This document shows, piece after piece, positions 16,547-25,800 of a DNA stretch of 41,663 nt. The notes beneath the pieces are model-generated. The model saw only the letters and a list, made by a program, of their open reading frames with translations, did not search any database and was not told the DNA's origin. The stretch comes from an uncultured Flavobacteriales bacterium (lineage in GTDB: Bacteria > Bacteroidota > Bacteroidia > Flavobacteriales_E > Vicingaceae), in assembly GCA_913048175.1 (NCBI GenBank), contig CAJWVX010000012.1, positions 1 through 41,663 on the forward strand. The letters run 5' to 3'. Position 1 is the first letter of the stretch. Every line of letters starts with the position of its first letter. A program made the position numbers and the translations under genes.

Positions 16547-18094
16547 ATGGAAACAATTCAACTTTCAGTTTTACCTGAAATAGCGGCCAGTAAAGAACTT
16601 TTAAAAGAGCTATTATCAGAAGAGTTTAACACTTCTGCTTTTGATTTTAAAATTCTTAAACGTTCTATTGATGCGAGAAGAAAGCCAGTTACTATTAGCT
16701 TAAAGGTAGAAGTATATCTTGATGGAGAAAGTATTCCTAAAACAGTTATTGAAAAAAAATACCAAGATGTTAAAGATTCAGAATCGATTATTATTATTGG
16801 TTGTGGTCCTGCAGGAATGTTTGCAGCGCTTAAACTTATTGAATTAGGTTTAAAACCCATCATTATAGAAAGAGGAAAAGATGTAAGAAGTAGAAGAAGA
16901 GATTTAGCAGCGATAACTAAAAAACATATTGTAAACTCAGAATCTAACTATTGCTTTGGAGAAGGTGGCGCAGGAACTTACTCTGATGGAAAACTCTATA
17001 CACGTTCTAAAAAAAGAGGTGATGTAAATGCTATTTTAGCAACTTTAGTTGAACACGGAGCTCCCGAAGAAATTATGGTGGATGCACATCCACACATTGG
17101 AACTAATAAATTACCAAATGTTGTTACTGCAATTAGAGAAACTATATTGGAACATGGTGGTGAAATTCGCTTTGATACTAAGCTTACCGATATTATTATA
17201 ACTGATAATCAAGTTGAAGGTATAATTACCCAGGATGATGAACAGATACTTTCTAAAAATGTTATTTTAGCTACAGGTCACTCAGCAAGAGATATTTTTT
17301 ACTTACTAAATGATAAAGGTATTGCTATCGAAAAAAAACCTTTTGCTTTAGGAGTTAGAGTTGAACATCCTCAAACCCTTATTGATTCAATTCAATATCA
17401 TTCTAAAGAAAAAAGTGACTTATTACCTCCTGCTTCATATAAATTAGTACAACAAGTAAAACAGCGTGGAGTATTCTCATTTTGTATGTGCCCAGGAGGT
17501 ATTATAGCTCCATGTGCAACTGCTCCAGGTGAGATTGTAACTAACGGATGGTCTCCATCAAAAAGAAACAACCCTTATGCCAATTCGGGAATAGTAGTTA
17601 CTGTTGAAGATCTAGATTTAGAGCCTTTTAAAGCATTTGGAGAATTAGCTGGATTAGAGTTTCAAAAATCAATAGAAAGAAAAGCTTTTGAAGCTGCAGG
17701 CAATAAAGAAAACAATGGACAATTTGCCCCTGCACAACGATTAACAGATTTTATTAATGGAAAAGTATCTACAGATTTACCTGAATGTTCCTACACTCCT
17801 GGAATAGTAAGTGCTCCAGTTCATGATATTTTACCAAAAGCTATTACAAGAAGACTACAAGAAGGTTTTACAATGTTTGGGAATAAAATGAGAGGCTACC
17901 TTCATCCCGATGCCATTGTTGTTGGTGTAGAAAGTAGAACTTCATCTCCAGTTAAAATCCCAAGAGATAAAGAAACTCTTCAACATACTGAAGTTAAAGG
18001 ATTATTCCCTTGTGGCGAAGGTGCAGGTTATGCAGGAGGTATTGTTTCGGCTGCAATTGATGGAGAAAAATGTGCTGAAGCTGTTGTTATATGA
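16547..18094 (+). CDS. uncharacterised FAD-dependent dehydrogenase (COG2509 family)
   Basis: A 515-residue cytoplasmic flavoprotein. An N-terminal ~75-residue alpha/beta domain (METIQLSVLPEIAASKELLK) precedes the dinucleotide-binding motif IIIIGCGPAGMFAALKL (81-97). An acidic/basic FAD ribose-binding stretch IIIERGKDVRSRRRD follows. Further family motifs are NYCFGEGGAGTYSDGKLYTR (about 134-153), ATGHSARDIF, FSFCMCPGGIIAPCAT and, near the C-terminus, CGEGAGYAGGIVSAAIDG. This is the standard layout of the COG2509 'FAD-dependent dehydrogenase' group, whose physiological substrate is unknown. It lies 76 bases after porT; that gap holds an AT-rich stutter-like sequence. A hairpin terminator follows. 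Confidence 0.85.
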   Translation: METIQLSVLPEIAASKELLKELLSEEFNTSAFDFKILKRSIDARRKPVTISLKVEVYLDGESIPKTVIEKKYQDVKDSESIIIIGCGPAGMFAALKLIELGLKPIIIERGKDVRSRRRDLAAITKKHIVNSESNYCFGEGGAGTYSDGKLYTRSKKRGDVNAILATLVEHGAPEEIMVDAHPHIGTNKLPNVVTAIRETILEHGGEIRFDTKLTDIIITDNQVEGIITQDDEQILSKNVILATGHSARDIFYLLNDKGIAIEKKPFALGVRVEHPQTLIDSIQYHSKEKSDLLPPASYKLVQQVKQRGVFSFCMCPGGIIAPCATAPGEIVTNGWSPSKRNNPYANSGIVVTVEDLDLEPFKAFGELAGLEFQKSIERKAFEAAGNKENNGQFAPAQRLTDFINGKVSTDLPECSYTPGIVSAPVHDILPKAITRRLQEGFTMFGNKMRGYLHPDAIVVGVESRTSSPVKIPRDKETLQHTEVKGLFPCGEGAGYAGGIVSAAIDGEKCAEAVVI

Positions 18095-18202
18095 TTAAAG
18101 AACTAAATAAACTAAGTTAATTCAAGGCCTAAAGTAACCTCATTTTCAAAAAATAAGATGTACTAAAACGTTCCTTTTTTGCAATAAAAAAACTTTTTAC
18201 AA

Positions 18203-18231
18203 AAAAAGCGAAGACAAAATCATCGCTTTTT
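18203..18231. terminator. bidirectional intrinsic terminator between the COG2509 gene and gldH-like gene
   Basis: AAAAAGCGA (18203-18211) pairs with TCGCTTTTT (18223-18231) around an 11-base loop. The A-run on one side and T-run on the other allow termination in both directions, matching its place between two convergent transcription units. Confidence 0.75.
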
Positions 18232-18263
18232 ATTTATGTTAATCTACAAATAGTAGAGATCAA

Positions 18264-18734
18264 TCACAATTTAATCTTGTCTAAAATAACACCTATTTCC
18301 ATTGCAAAATTTAATGGATCTACAGGAGTGTTCTGCTCAATAACATAAGTGTATATTCCTGTTTCTTCATATTTCTTATTTGCTGCAACCAAATGTTCAC
18401 TGTCCCAAATATCTAACCCAGGTTCTCCAATATAATCTCCGTTGGCTGCTCTTATTTTTAAATCGTATTCTTTAATTAACTCTTTACCACTTGGGCTTAT
18501 TTCAGTTACTTTTACATTAGCAGTTTGGTATTGATATCCTGAAGCAAATCTAAATGACAAACTCATATTATAAACAACACTCTTATCTTCAACAGGAACT
18601 TTAAATGTTCTTACATCATTTTTTAACCATTCTAATTCTGGAGATAAATCTTGATGCTCAATGAATACTCTATTCTCTGGTTTACATGATATTAAACATG
18701 ATATTAATGCAATAATCGTTAGTGTTTTTTTCAT
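18264..18734 (-). CDS. gldH: GldH-like gliding-motility-associated lipoprotein
   Basis: A 156-residue lipoprotein with lipobox LISC and lipidated Cys17 (MKKTLTIIALISCLISCKPE). The mature part resembles GldH in order and spacing: W-L-K-N-D-V-R-T-F near 36-44, an acidic-then-YNMSLSFRFASGYQYQTANVKV segment (55-76), P-S-G-K, G-D-Y-I-G-E-P-G-L-D-I-W, and a terminal EIGVILDK. GldH is needed for gliding and stabilises the GldK/L/M/N T9SS complex in flavobacteria. Similarity is moderate and judged from memory, so a generic Bacteroidetes lipoprotein is possible. It is the last gene of the six-gene minus-strand run, 12 bases after the M48 gene. Confidence 0.5.
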   Translation of the reverse strand: MKKTLTIIALISCLISCKPENRVFIEHQDLSPELEWLKNDVRTFKVPVEDKSVVYNMSLSFRFASGYQYQTANVKVTEISPSGKELIKEYDLKIRAANGDYIGEPGLDIWDSEHLVAANKKYEETGIYTYVIEQNTPVDPLNFAMEIGVILDKIKL

Positions 18735-18746
18735 TTTTAGGTAATA

Positions 18747-19556
18747 TTATTGAGCCTTAATGTAGTAAGATTCAGCGTTAGGTAGCCATTCTTTTATTCT
18801 TTCAATTCTAATATCTTCACTAGGATGTGTTCTCATAAATTCGGGTGTTCCACCACTACCACCAACAGCCTTCATTCGGCCCCAAAATGGAATTGCTTCA
18901 GCTGGTTGATAACCTGCCATTGCCATAAATACCATTCCTAATTTATCTGCTTCGCTTTCTTGATTTCTTCCAAATGCTAACATCCCAACTTGAGAACCTG
19001 CACCTATTGCACCCATAAGGACAGTTTGCATCAGAACTGAATTTTCTTTCATTGCTATAGCAGCACCTGTTGATATTCCTTGAGCAACCATTCCTTGGCT
19101 CATCCTTTCATTCCCATGTCTAGCAATCGCATGCGCTATTTCATGCCCCATAACAACTGCTAATCCTTCTTCTGTTTTTGTTATTGGTAATATTCCTGTA
19201 TAAACCACCACCTTTCCACCTGGCATACACCAAGCATTTACAGTGTTTTCATCAATCAAATTAAACTCCCATTTATACCCTTTAATTCTACCAGACATTT
19301 TATTGTCTTTCATGTATTTCTCTACAGCAAGAGCAATTCTTTGACCTACCCTCTTAACCATTTTAGTTTGGTCCATATTATCTGCAACTGGAGGATTTTC
19401 TGATAAAAAAGATTGATACTGTGTTAAGCTCATACTCATCATCTGACTTTCTGGAAATAAACTTATTTGTCTTCTGCCAGAAATTGGAACTCTTGCACAA
19501 GACCACATTATTAGTGCGATAATTAGTATTGGAAATATTCTTTTTAATGTCTTCAT
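18747..19556 (-). CDS. M48-family metallopeptidase lipoprotein (LoiP/YcaL/BepA-like)
   Basis: A 269-residue zinc protease of the periplasm. The N-terminus MKTLKRIFPILIIALIMWSC carries a lipobox-like end with Cys20 as probable lipidation site. The zinc-binding HEIAH lies at 138-142, and the third zinc ligand is in ESEAD (200-204), followed by GMVFMAMAGYQPAEA and a THPSEDIRIERI end motif, all standard for M48C peptidases. Such enzymes trim misassembled outer-membrane proteins. It lies 31 bases after clpS and 12 before the GldH-like gene, so its natural role here may be quality control of the envelope proteins made nearby (inference). Confidence 0.9.
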   Translation of the reverse strand: MKTLKRIFPILIIALIMWSCARVPISGRRQISLFPESQMMSMSLTQYQSFLSENPPVADNMDQTKMVKRVGQRIALAVEKYMKDNKMSGRIKGYKWEFNLIDENTVNAWCMPGGKVVVYTGILPITKTEEGLAVVMGHEIAHAIARHGNERMSQGMVAQGISTGAAIAMKENSVLMQTVLMGAIGAGSQVGMLAFGRNQESEADKLGMVFMAMAGYQPAEAIPFWGRMKAVGGSGGTPEFMRTHPSEDIRIERIKEWLPNAESYYIKAQ

Positions 19557-19587
19557 CGATTGATTTAAATCTTCTACTTTTTCAGGT

Positions 19588-19860
19588 TTAATTTATCTCT
19601 ACAGTTAAACCACTATCCCCTAAAAGTTCAGCCATTAATTCTAAATCTTTAAAGTTTCCCTTTTTAACAGCGCACTTACCTGTGTGATGGACTAATGTAG
19701 CACACTGTTCAGCCTGTAGAGCCTCATGTTTACAGACTTTAACTAATAAGTCTATTACATGGTCAAATGTATTTACATTATCATCAAACAATACCAAAAT
19801 ATGTTCTTTAACAACTTGTTCTTTTAAGTCTACAACTTCCTCAAATAATGTTTCTGTCAT
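19588..19860 (-). CDS. clpS: ATP-dependent Clp protease adaptor ClpS
   Basis: ClpS delivers N-end-rule substrates to ClpAP. The 90-residue protein has an acidic flexible N-terminus (residues 1-15) then LVLFDDNVNTFDHVIDLLVKV (22-42), equivalent to the NDDYTPM-type pocket, and LVHHTGKCAVKKG (56-68), with the conserved histidine that lines the N-degron pocket. Length is normal. It is separated from the stop of the 2344-residue gene by one base and precedes the M48 peptidase gene, so a cytoplasmic degradation adaptor sits inside an otherwise envelope-directed gene run. No clpA is visible in the window. Confidence 0.9.
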   Translation of the reverse strand: MTETLFEEVVDLKEQVVKEHILVLFDDNVNTFDHVIDLLVKVCKHEALQAEQCATLVHHTGKCAVKKGNFKDLELMAELLGDSGLTVEIN

Positions 19861-19861
19861 C

Positions 19862-22800
19862 TTATTGATTTTTTTTTATTAGTTCAAGAGCCTTATCTAC
19901 TCCAATTTTAACTCCTTTTTGAAACGCTATAGTTTTAGGGTTTTTAACACCCATGTCTTTCATTTCTATCTGTAAGTCTAAAGCCGATTGATAATCAGAG
20001 AAAGATCCAATCGTATAAACAGTTTTATCTTCTACTTCATAGTTTTCAACACCCCTACTATTAAGCTTTAAGAACAATCCTACTTCATCAATAGGAACGT
20101 CTTCTGAATACTCCCCTAACTGTACTTTAAACTCTAAGCCTAATTCTTTACTTACTTCACTAGGCTCTTTTTTTGGAGTAATTTGTAATTCAATATCATT
20201 CTCTAACAGGTCAGATTTAACTGAAATTTCTTCTTCAGAAGTCTCTATAAGTGGTGTTTCTTTATCTAGTCTTATTTCTTCAGGAATAATAGTTGTTTCA
20301 AGAATAGAAGTAACAGTTGCAACTGTTACTTTATTTCCGTCTTTATAAGCAACTACAAATGCATCAATAATTCCTAAGCCTCTAATTCTATCTTTAGCAA
20401 CATTTGCCTCAGCCAAAGTTTTATGTACTCCAGAAGTATACCTAATTAAACCGCTAGCAGTTCTTTCGCTATTTAATGGTGATACATTATTAAATTGTCC
20501 CTCAGTAACCTCCTTAGAGTATACACCAACTTGAATTGCATAAAATGCACCATCAATATTTCTTACATCTGTAGAAACACCATCTTTTACTTCTTCAGTT
20601 GTAATTGGTTCCGATTCCTCTAACGAAGGTTTAGTGTTGTTGTAATTATTTTCAGTTTCAACATTTGTTTCTGTTGAATTAAATTCAGGATTTGAGTTAC
20701 TTGCAATAGACTCTTTAACCACCGGTTTCTTATCTAATATTGCACGAGCCTCAGTCATACTTATTCGTTTACCATTAAAGAATCCGACCACAAATGCGTC
20801 ATTGTACCCAATGTCTCTAATCATTTTTTTAGCTTCATTAGCAACGTTAAACGATTTAAATAACCCAGCAGTATATCTTGTTATTCCACGCCCTGCATCT
20901 TCAGCTAAAATAGGTGCAAAACCTCTAAAGTGATCTTGTGGTATTGGGTTTCTAAATGCTCCAATTTGTACTTTAAATACTAACCCTTCAGGTAACTTAG
21001 AAGAAACTGGTATTCTTCTACTGTTACTATAAGCTGCTTTATTGTTATTGATAACAAAAATAGATTCACTAAGAACTGATGGAATAGCATCAATATCTTC
21101 AGGAATAGAACTACTAATTACTGATTCTTCAATGTTGGTAACAGGTTCTTCTTCTAATAGTTCTTTGATAATAGTATCATCAATATTAGAAATTTCTACT
21201 TCATTTAAAACTAGCTCTTCAGCAGTTATGTCTTTATTATTCGATTCTTCCAAAGGATTAACAATCCCTTCTTCATTTAGAGCATCCTCTTCCGAACTTA
21301 TAATTAACTCATCCACAACAGGCTCCTCAATACTAACAGTTTCTTCTTCAATTTTCTGTTCGCTTGAAATTGGATCTTCACTACTTGATAGTTCCTCTTC
21401 ATTTATTGACTCATCAGTATTCAACTCTACGTTTGCTTCAACTAGTTCTTCATTCATATTTTCAGCTTCTTCTGCTAAAGCTATAGTTTCTTCTTCAACA
21501 ATATTTGAAGCAGTTCTAGTCATTACTTTATCCATAAAATCTTGATCATATGTTTCTATTTTTTCTATAACGGTATAATTATTTGCTTCATTTTCACCAG
21601 CATTAATTAAAATAAAATCTGATTTATCAGCAGCTTCTTTTGCTTGATCTTCTTTATTTGCAGCACTCATTTTTAACTCTGCAGATTTAGTTTCATTATC
21701 AGTAATCATCTTCTCTAATTTTTCAATTTGAGCAGTTTTTTTAGCTTTATCTTCTTCCGATGACGCTCCCTCAGCCATTGCTCTCAAACTTATACCTAAT
21801 TGGCCTTGATCTTTAGCTTCCTCTTCAAATTTTTGAGCCTCAACATATTCAACTTCTGCCTCCTTTTCTAATCTTCTTTTTTTAGCCTTTAACTCTGAAA
21901 ATTCTATATACTCTTCTGAATTTTTAATTGATGTAATTTCAACTGGCTGAAGTTTTAGAAGAACTTCTTGATCTTCTGAAGAAATTAGGCTGTTTGAAGC
22001 AATAAGCAATTCAACATCTTCAATTACATTATTTGCTAAAGAACTCTCTTCATTCAATTGACTAGATTCTTCATTCACTTCTAACAATTCTTCACTTAAT
22101 TCAGTTTCTTCTAACACAATAGCATTTATGCTATTGTCTGCTTCTGATGAATTTACAACTGTAACTGAAGCTTCCGTTAATGTTAATCCTGATAAAGCAT
22201 AAATTGCCATCACTTGTTTTTCAATAGCCTTCATTTCTAATTCGTATGCTTTTTGTAGCGCTCTTTCTTTTAGAACAAAGGTTGAAGCATTTTTAGCTTC
22301 CTCTCTTTTAATCTTAGCTTGATCATAGTAATTGTCTGATTCTTCAGTAAACATTTCAGCTCTTAAAACTTCATCAGAATTAGATTCTGAAATAGTTGAT
22401 CTTAACTCAGATGTTACTGCTTGATTGTTGTAATATTCATTTCTATTAGCATTTTCATAAATTTTAGCTACTTTTTCTTGCTTTCTTTGAGATTGCTCAA
22501 TTAAATTGTTAACTTCATTAAATGCATCCTCTTTGTCATCTTCAGAAGAAATTTCGTTGGCGACAATCAATTTTGTTTCTGCTTTCTCATTTAAACTTCT
22601 TGCTTTTTCTTTTAATTCATTTACGTTAATCAATTCTATTTTAGATTGAGTAGAAGTATAATTAAATTTATTGTTATACTTCAAATTAGAAAAATCATCC
22701 TCGGGACTATCTAAATTGTTTTCTGTCAAATCTTCCTTTAGTAATTTATTGCCAATTAAAGTTCTATTTGAAACAACTTCTTCAGTATTATTAGAAGTTT

Positions 22801-25800
22801 CATTAATATTCGTTTCCTCAACAGTTGGCTCTTCAGAAGTAGTGCTAGATAGGTCAATCTGAGTCGTTTCTTCTATCCTTGCTATAGGTTCCTCTGAAGA
22901 AATTGATTCTTCTGGAAGCATAGTTTCCGCTTGCATTTTATACAATCCAGAAAACTCTTGTTGCTCAATTAAATCACTTTCTAAAACAGCAATTTCATTG
23001 GCAATATCATTTTTCTGATCATTATCTACTGTTGTCAGTATAGATTTTCTCTCTTTTATTTTTGATTCTATTGTTTTTTCCCAATTATTATGAATAGCAA
23101 CCTTTTGCATCGTTGTTTCATAATTATCTTCCTTATTAACAGCATCTAATTTAGTTTTGTAATTATCTTTATAATCAGTCCCTTTATAAACTTCACTACT
23201 TGAAATAGCTTCCTCATTATTCGCAATTGACTCTTCAGTGTTAGACTCTAATTCTTCTATTGAGTTATTATCCTCTTCATTACTTTTAACTTCTTCAGAA
23301 CTCGCAATTGACTCTTCATAATTTTTTACAGTTTCTTCATTATTTGTTATCACTTCTTCTGAAGTTTCAGTTTCATTAGTAGCTAATGGATCTAAAGTTG
23401 AACTTTCTGTTGGTGAAAACGATTCTGCTTGCATAGCATATAGAGCTGAAAATTCTTGTTGCTCTAATAAATTACTTTCTAAAACAGCAATTTCATTTTC
23501 AATCCCATCTTTATCAGCAACATCAGCTTCAGCTAATTCCATTTTTTTAATCAGAATTTCTTGCTCAGTTGCACTTGCCCAATTTTCATGAACTTTAGAT
23601 TTTTTTATATAAGATTCAAAATCATCTTTATCTTCAATCTTTTCTAATTCAGAAGTATATTTAGATTCATAATCAACAATACTAACAGATGTATTTATTT
23701 CTTCATTATCTGGTATCACTTCTTCTGAAGTTTCAGTTTCATTACTAGCTAATGGATCTAAAGTTGTGATTTCTGTTGGTGTTATCGATTCTGCTTGCAT
23801 AGAATATAGAGCTGAAAATTCTTGTTGCTCTAATAAGTTACTTTCTAGAATAGCAATTTTATTTTCAATGCCATTTTTTTCTTCAGAATTAGCTTCAGCT
23901 AATTCTATTTTTTTAATCAAAATATCTTGCTCTGTTGCAGTTGCCCAATTCTCATGAACTCTAGATTTTTTAGAATAAGATTCAAAATCATCTTTATCTT
24001 CAATTGTTTTTAGTTCAGAAGTATATTTAGATTCGTAATCAATTAGTCCTCCATCTGCATTCATAATATTAACTTCTTCTTTACTGTATTTATCAAGAAC
24101 TTCATTAGTAGATTTTGTAACAGATAAACTCTCTTCAATAAGAGTAGATGTATCATTTATTGTTAAGTTATTTGCAGCTACTAATTCTTCAAGCGCTATA
24201 AATTCTTTTTGCTTCTCTAGCTTTAAAGCTTTTAAAACAGTACTTTTTTCTTCTAAATTAACTTTCTTACCTAAATCTGTTTCTGATACTATTTGAATAT
24301 CTCTTATCGTAATTTCCTCATCAATATCCTTTATCCAACGCTCATTAATATTCATAATAATTACTGAACGCTCATCTTCAGTCATATCATTACCAGCATC
24401 AGCTAACTCAGAACTATACCTTGTGTTATAGTCAATAATCTTTCCTGATTCATCAATAATTTTAAATTCATCTTTGTGATCTTCTATTTTATAAATTTCC
24501 GAAGAAGAAACTATTTCATTTGTCACATTTTCTTCAGTATATAATCCAACTAACCCTTCTTTTTCAAAATAAACAACATCCTTTTCTAATTTCAATTTAG
24601 TTGCAGGTTCTACAGTCTTTCCTATATTAGAAACCTCATTTAAAGAAGCTATTACAGACTGAGTTGAAGCTACTTTATTTTTAGCTATAAGATAACTTTC
24701 ATTAGATTTAATTAGTTTAGATTTAGTTCTATCTAAATCAAATTCAGTATCTTCAACATCAATTTTTAAAGCCTCAATTCTTTCTTCTAAATCTGATTTT
24801 TCACTTTTCTTTTTGGTAACTTTTTTAAGATCTTCTAGCTTATTGATTGTTTCTGTTAACTCATAAGCTCTATTTTTCAACTCTACAACATCATTCCTAT
24901 CGTTATTATAAATAATTTGTTTTGCTGATAGATCATTAGTTAAAATGTCTTCCTCAGTATTTAGAGCAGATTCACTATGGTATGTTGCAGAAGTAATCTT
25001 ATCTAAAGCTGATAAATTAGTTTCAGCTTCAGTTCTATCTCCATTGTCAATATCATTATTAACTGCTTCTTGTAAAGATTTAACCTTTTCTATATCACTC
25101 TCTCTCTCTACAACCTCATTATCTAATGTTTTCGCTAAAGCAATCGCAGCAACAACCTCATTTATCAAATTAACTGCTTCTATTTTTTTAAGTTCAGCCT
25201 CTTTCGAATTACCGTTATCAGAAAGTGCTTTTGACTCATTAAAAATTTCTTTTGCCTTAATACTTTTTGTGCTTGCTATTTGGTAAGAATTATTTGCTTT
25301 TTCTTTTGATTTTGCCGCTTGTTCAATAATTCTTGAAGCTGTTTCATCTGTTTTGTTTACAATTTGATCATCAGTCAAATCTGTATACTTAGATTTAATT
25401 TCTGATTCATTTTCTGAATTACTTGCCAAACTATTATTAAACTCCTCTAAACTTGTATTTACATCAAGCTTGGCTTTTTGCTTTAATAAATTCTGAACAA
25501 TTAAAGGATCACTCATGTCAAAAACATCAGATTCATCAAACAAGTTTTTTACAACTAATTTTTCTTCATCACCTACTCCAACTAACCTTAACTCTTGTTT
25601 TAACGCTCTAAAGCCTTCTAATTTAGGTAATTCTATAGTAGCAGAATGAACTGGTGCATCATCCGTAGTTTCAACTAATAATTTAAATTTACCTCCATTC
25701 TTAGGAAAAACAAGTAAATATTCTCCTGATTCATTATTACTTGTATACACGCCATATTTCCTATCATTATCAATACCTTTTATTGTTATAGTTACAGATT

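Noticed and set aside
21042-21545. 167-codon plus-strand open frame rich in serine
   Set aside because: It is the antisense of the acidic Glu/Ser-rich part of the giant protein; its low-complexity Ser runs mirror that composition and it has no start context or signal.
22880-24430. Regular repeats considered as a CRISPR array
   Set aside because: Repeat units are 366 bases, in frame and protein-coding, without the short repeat/unique spacer pattern.
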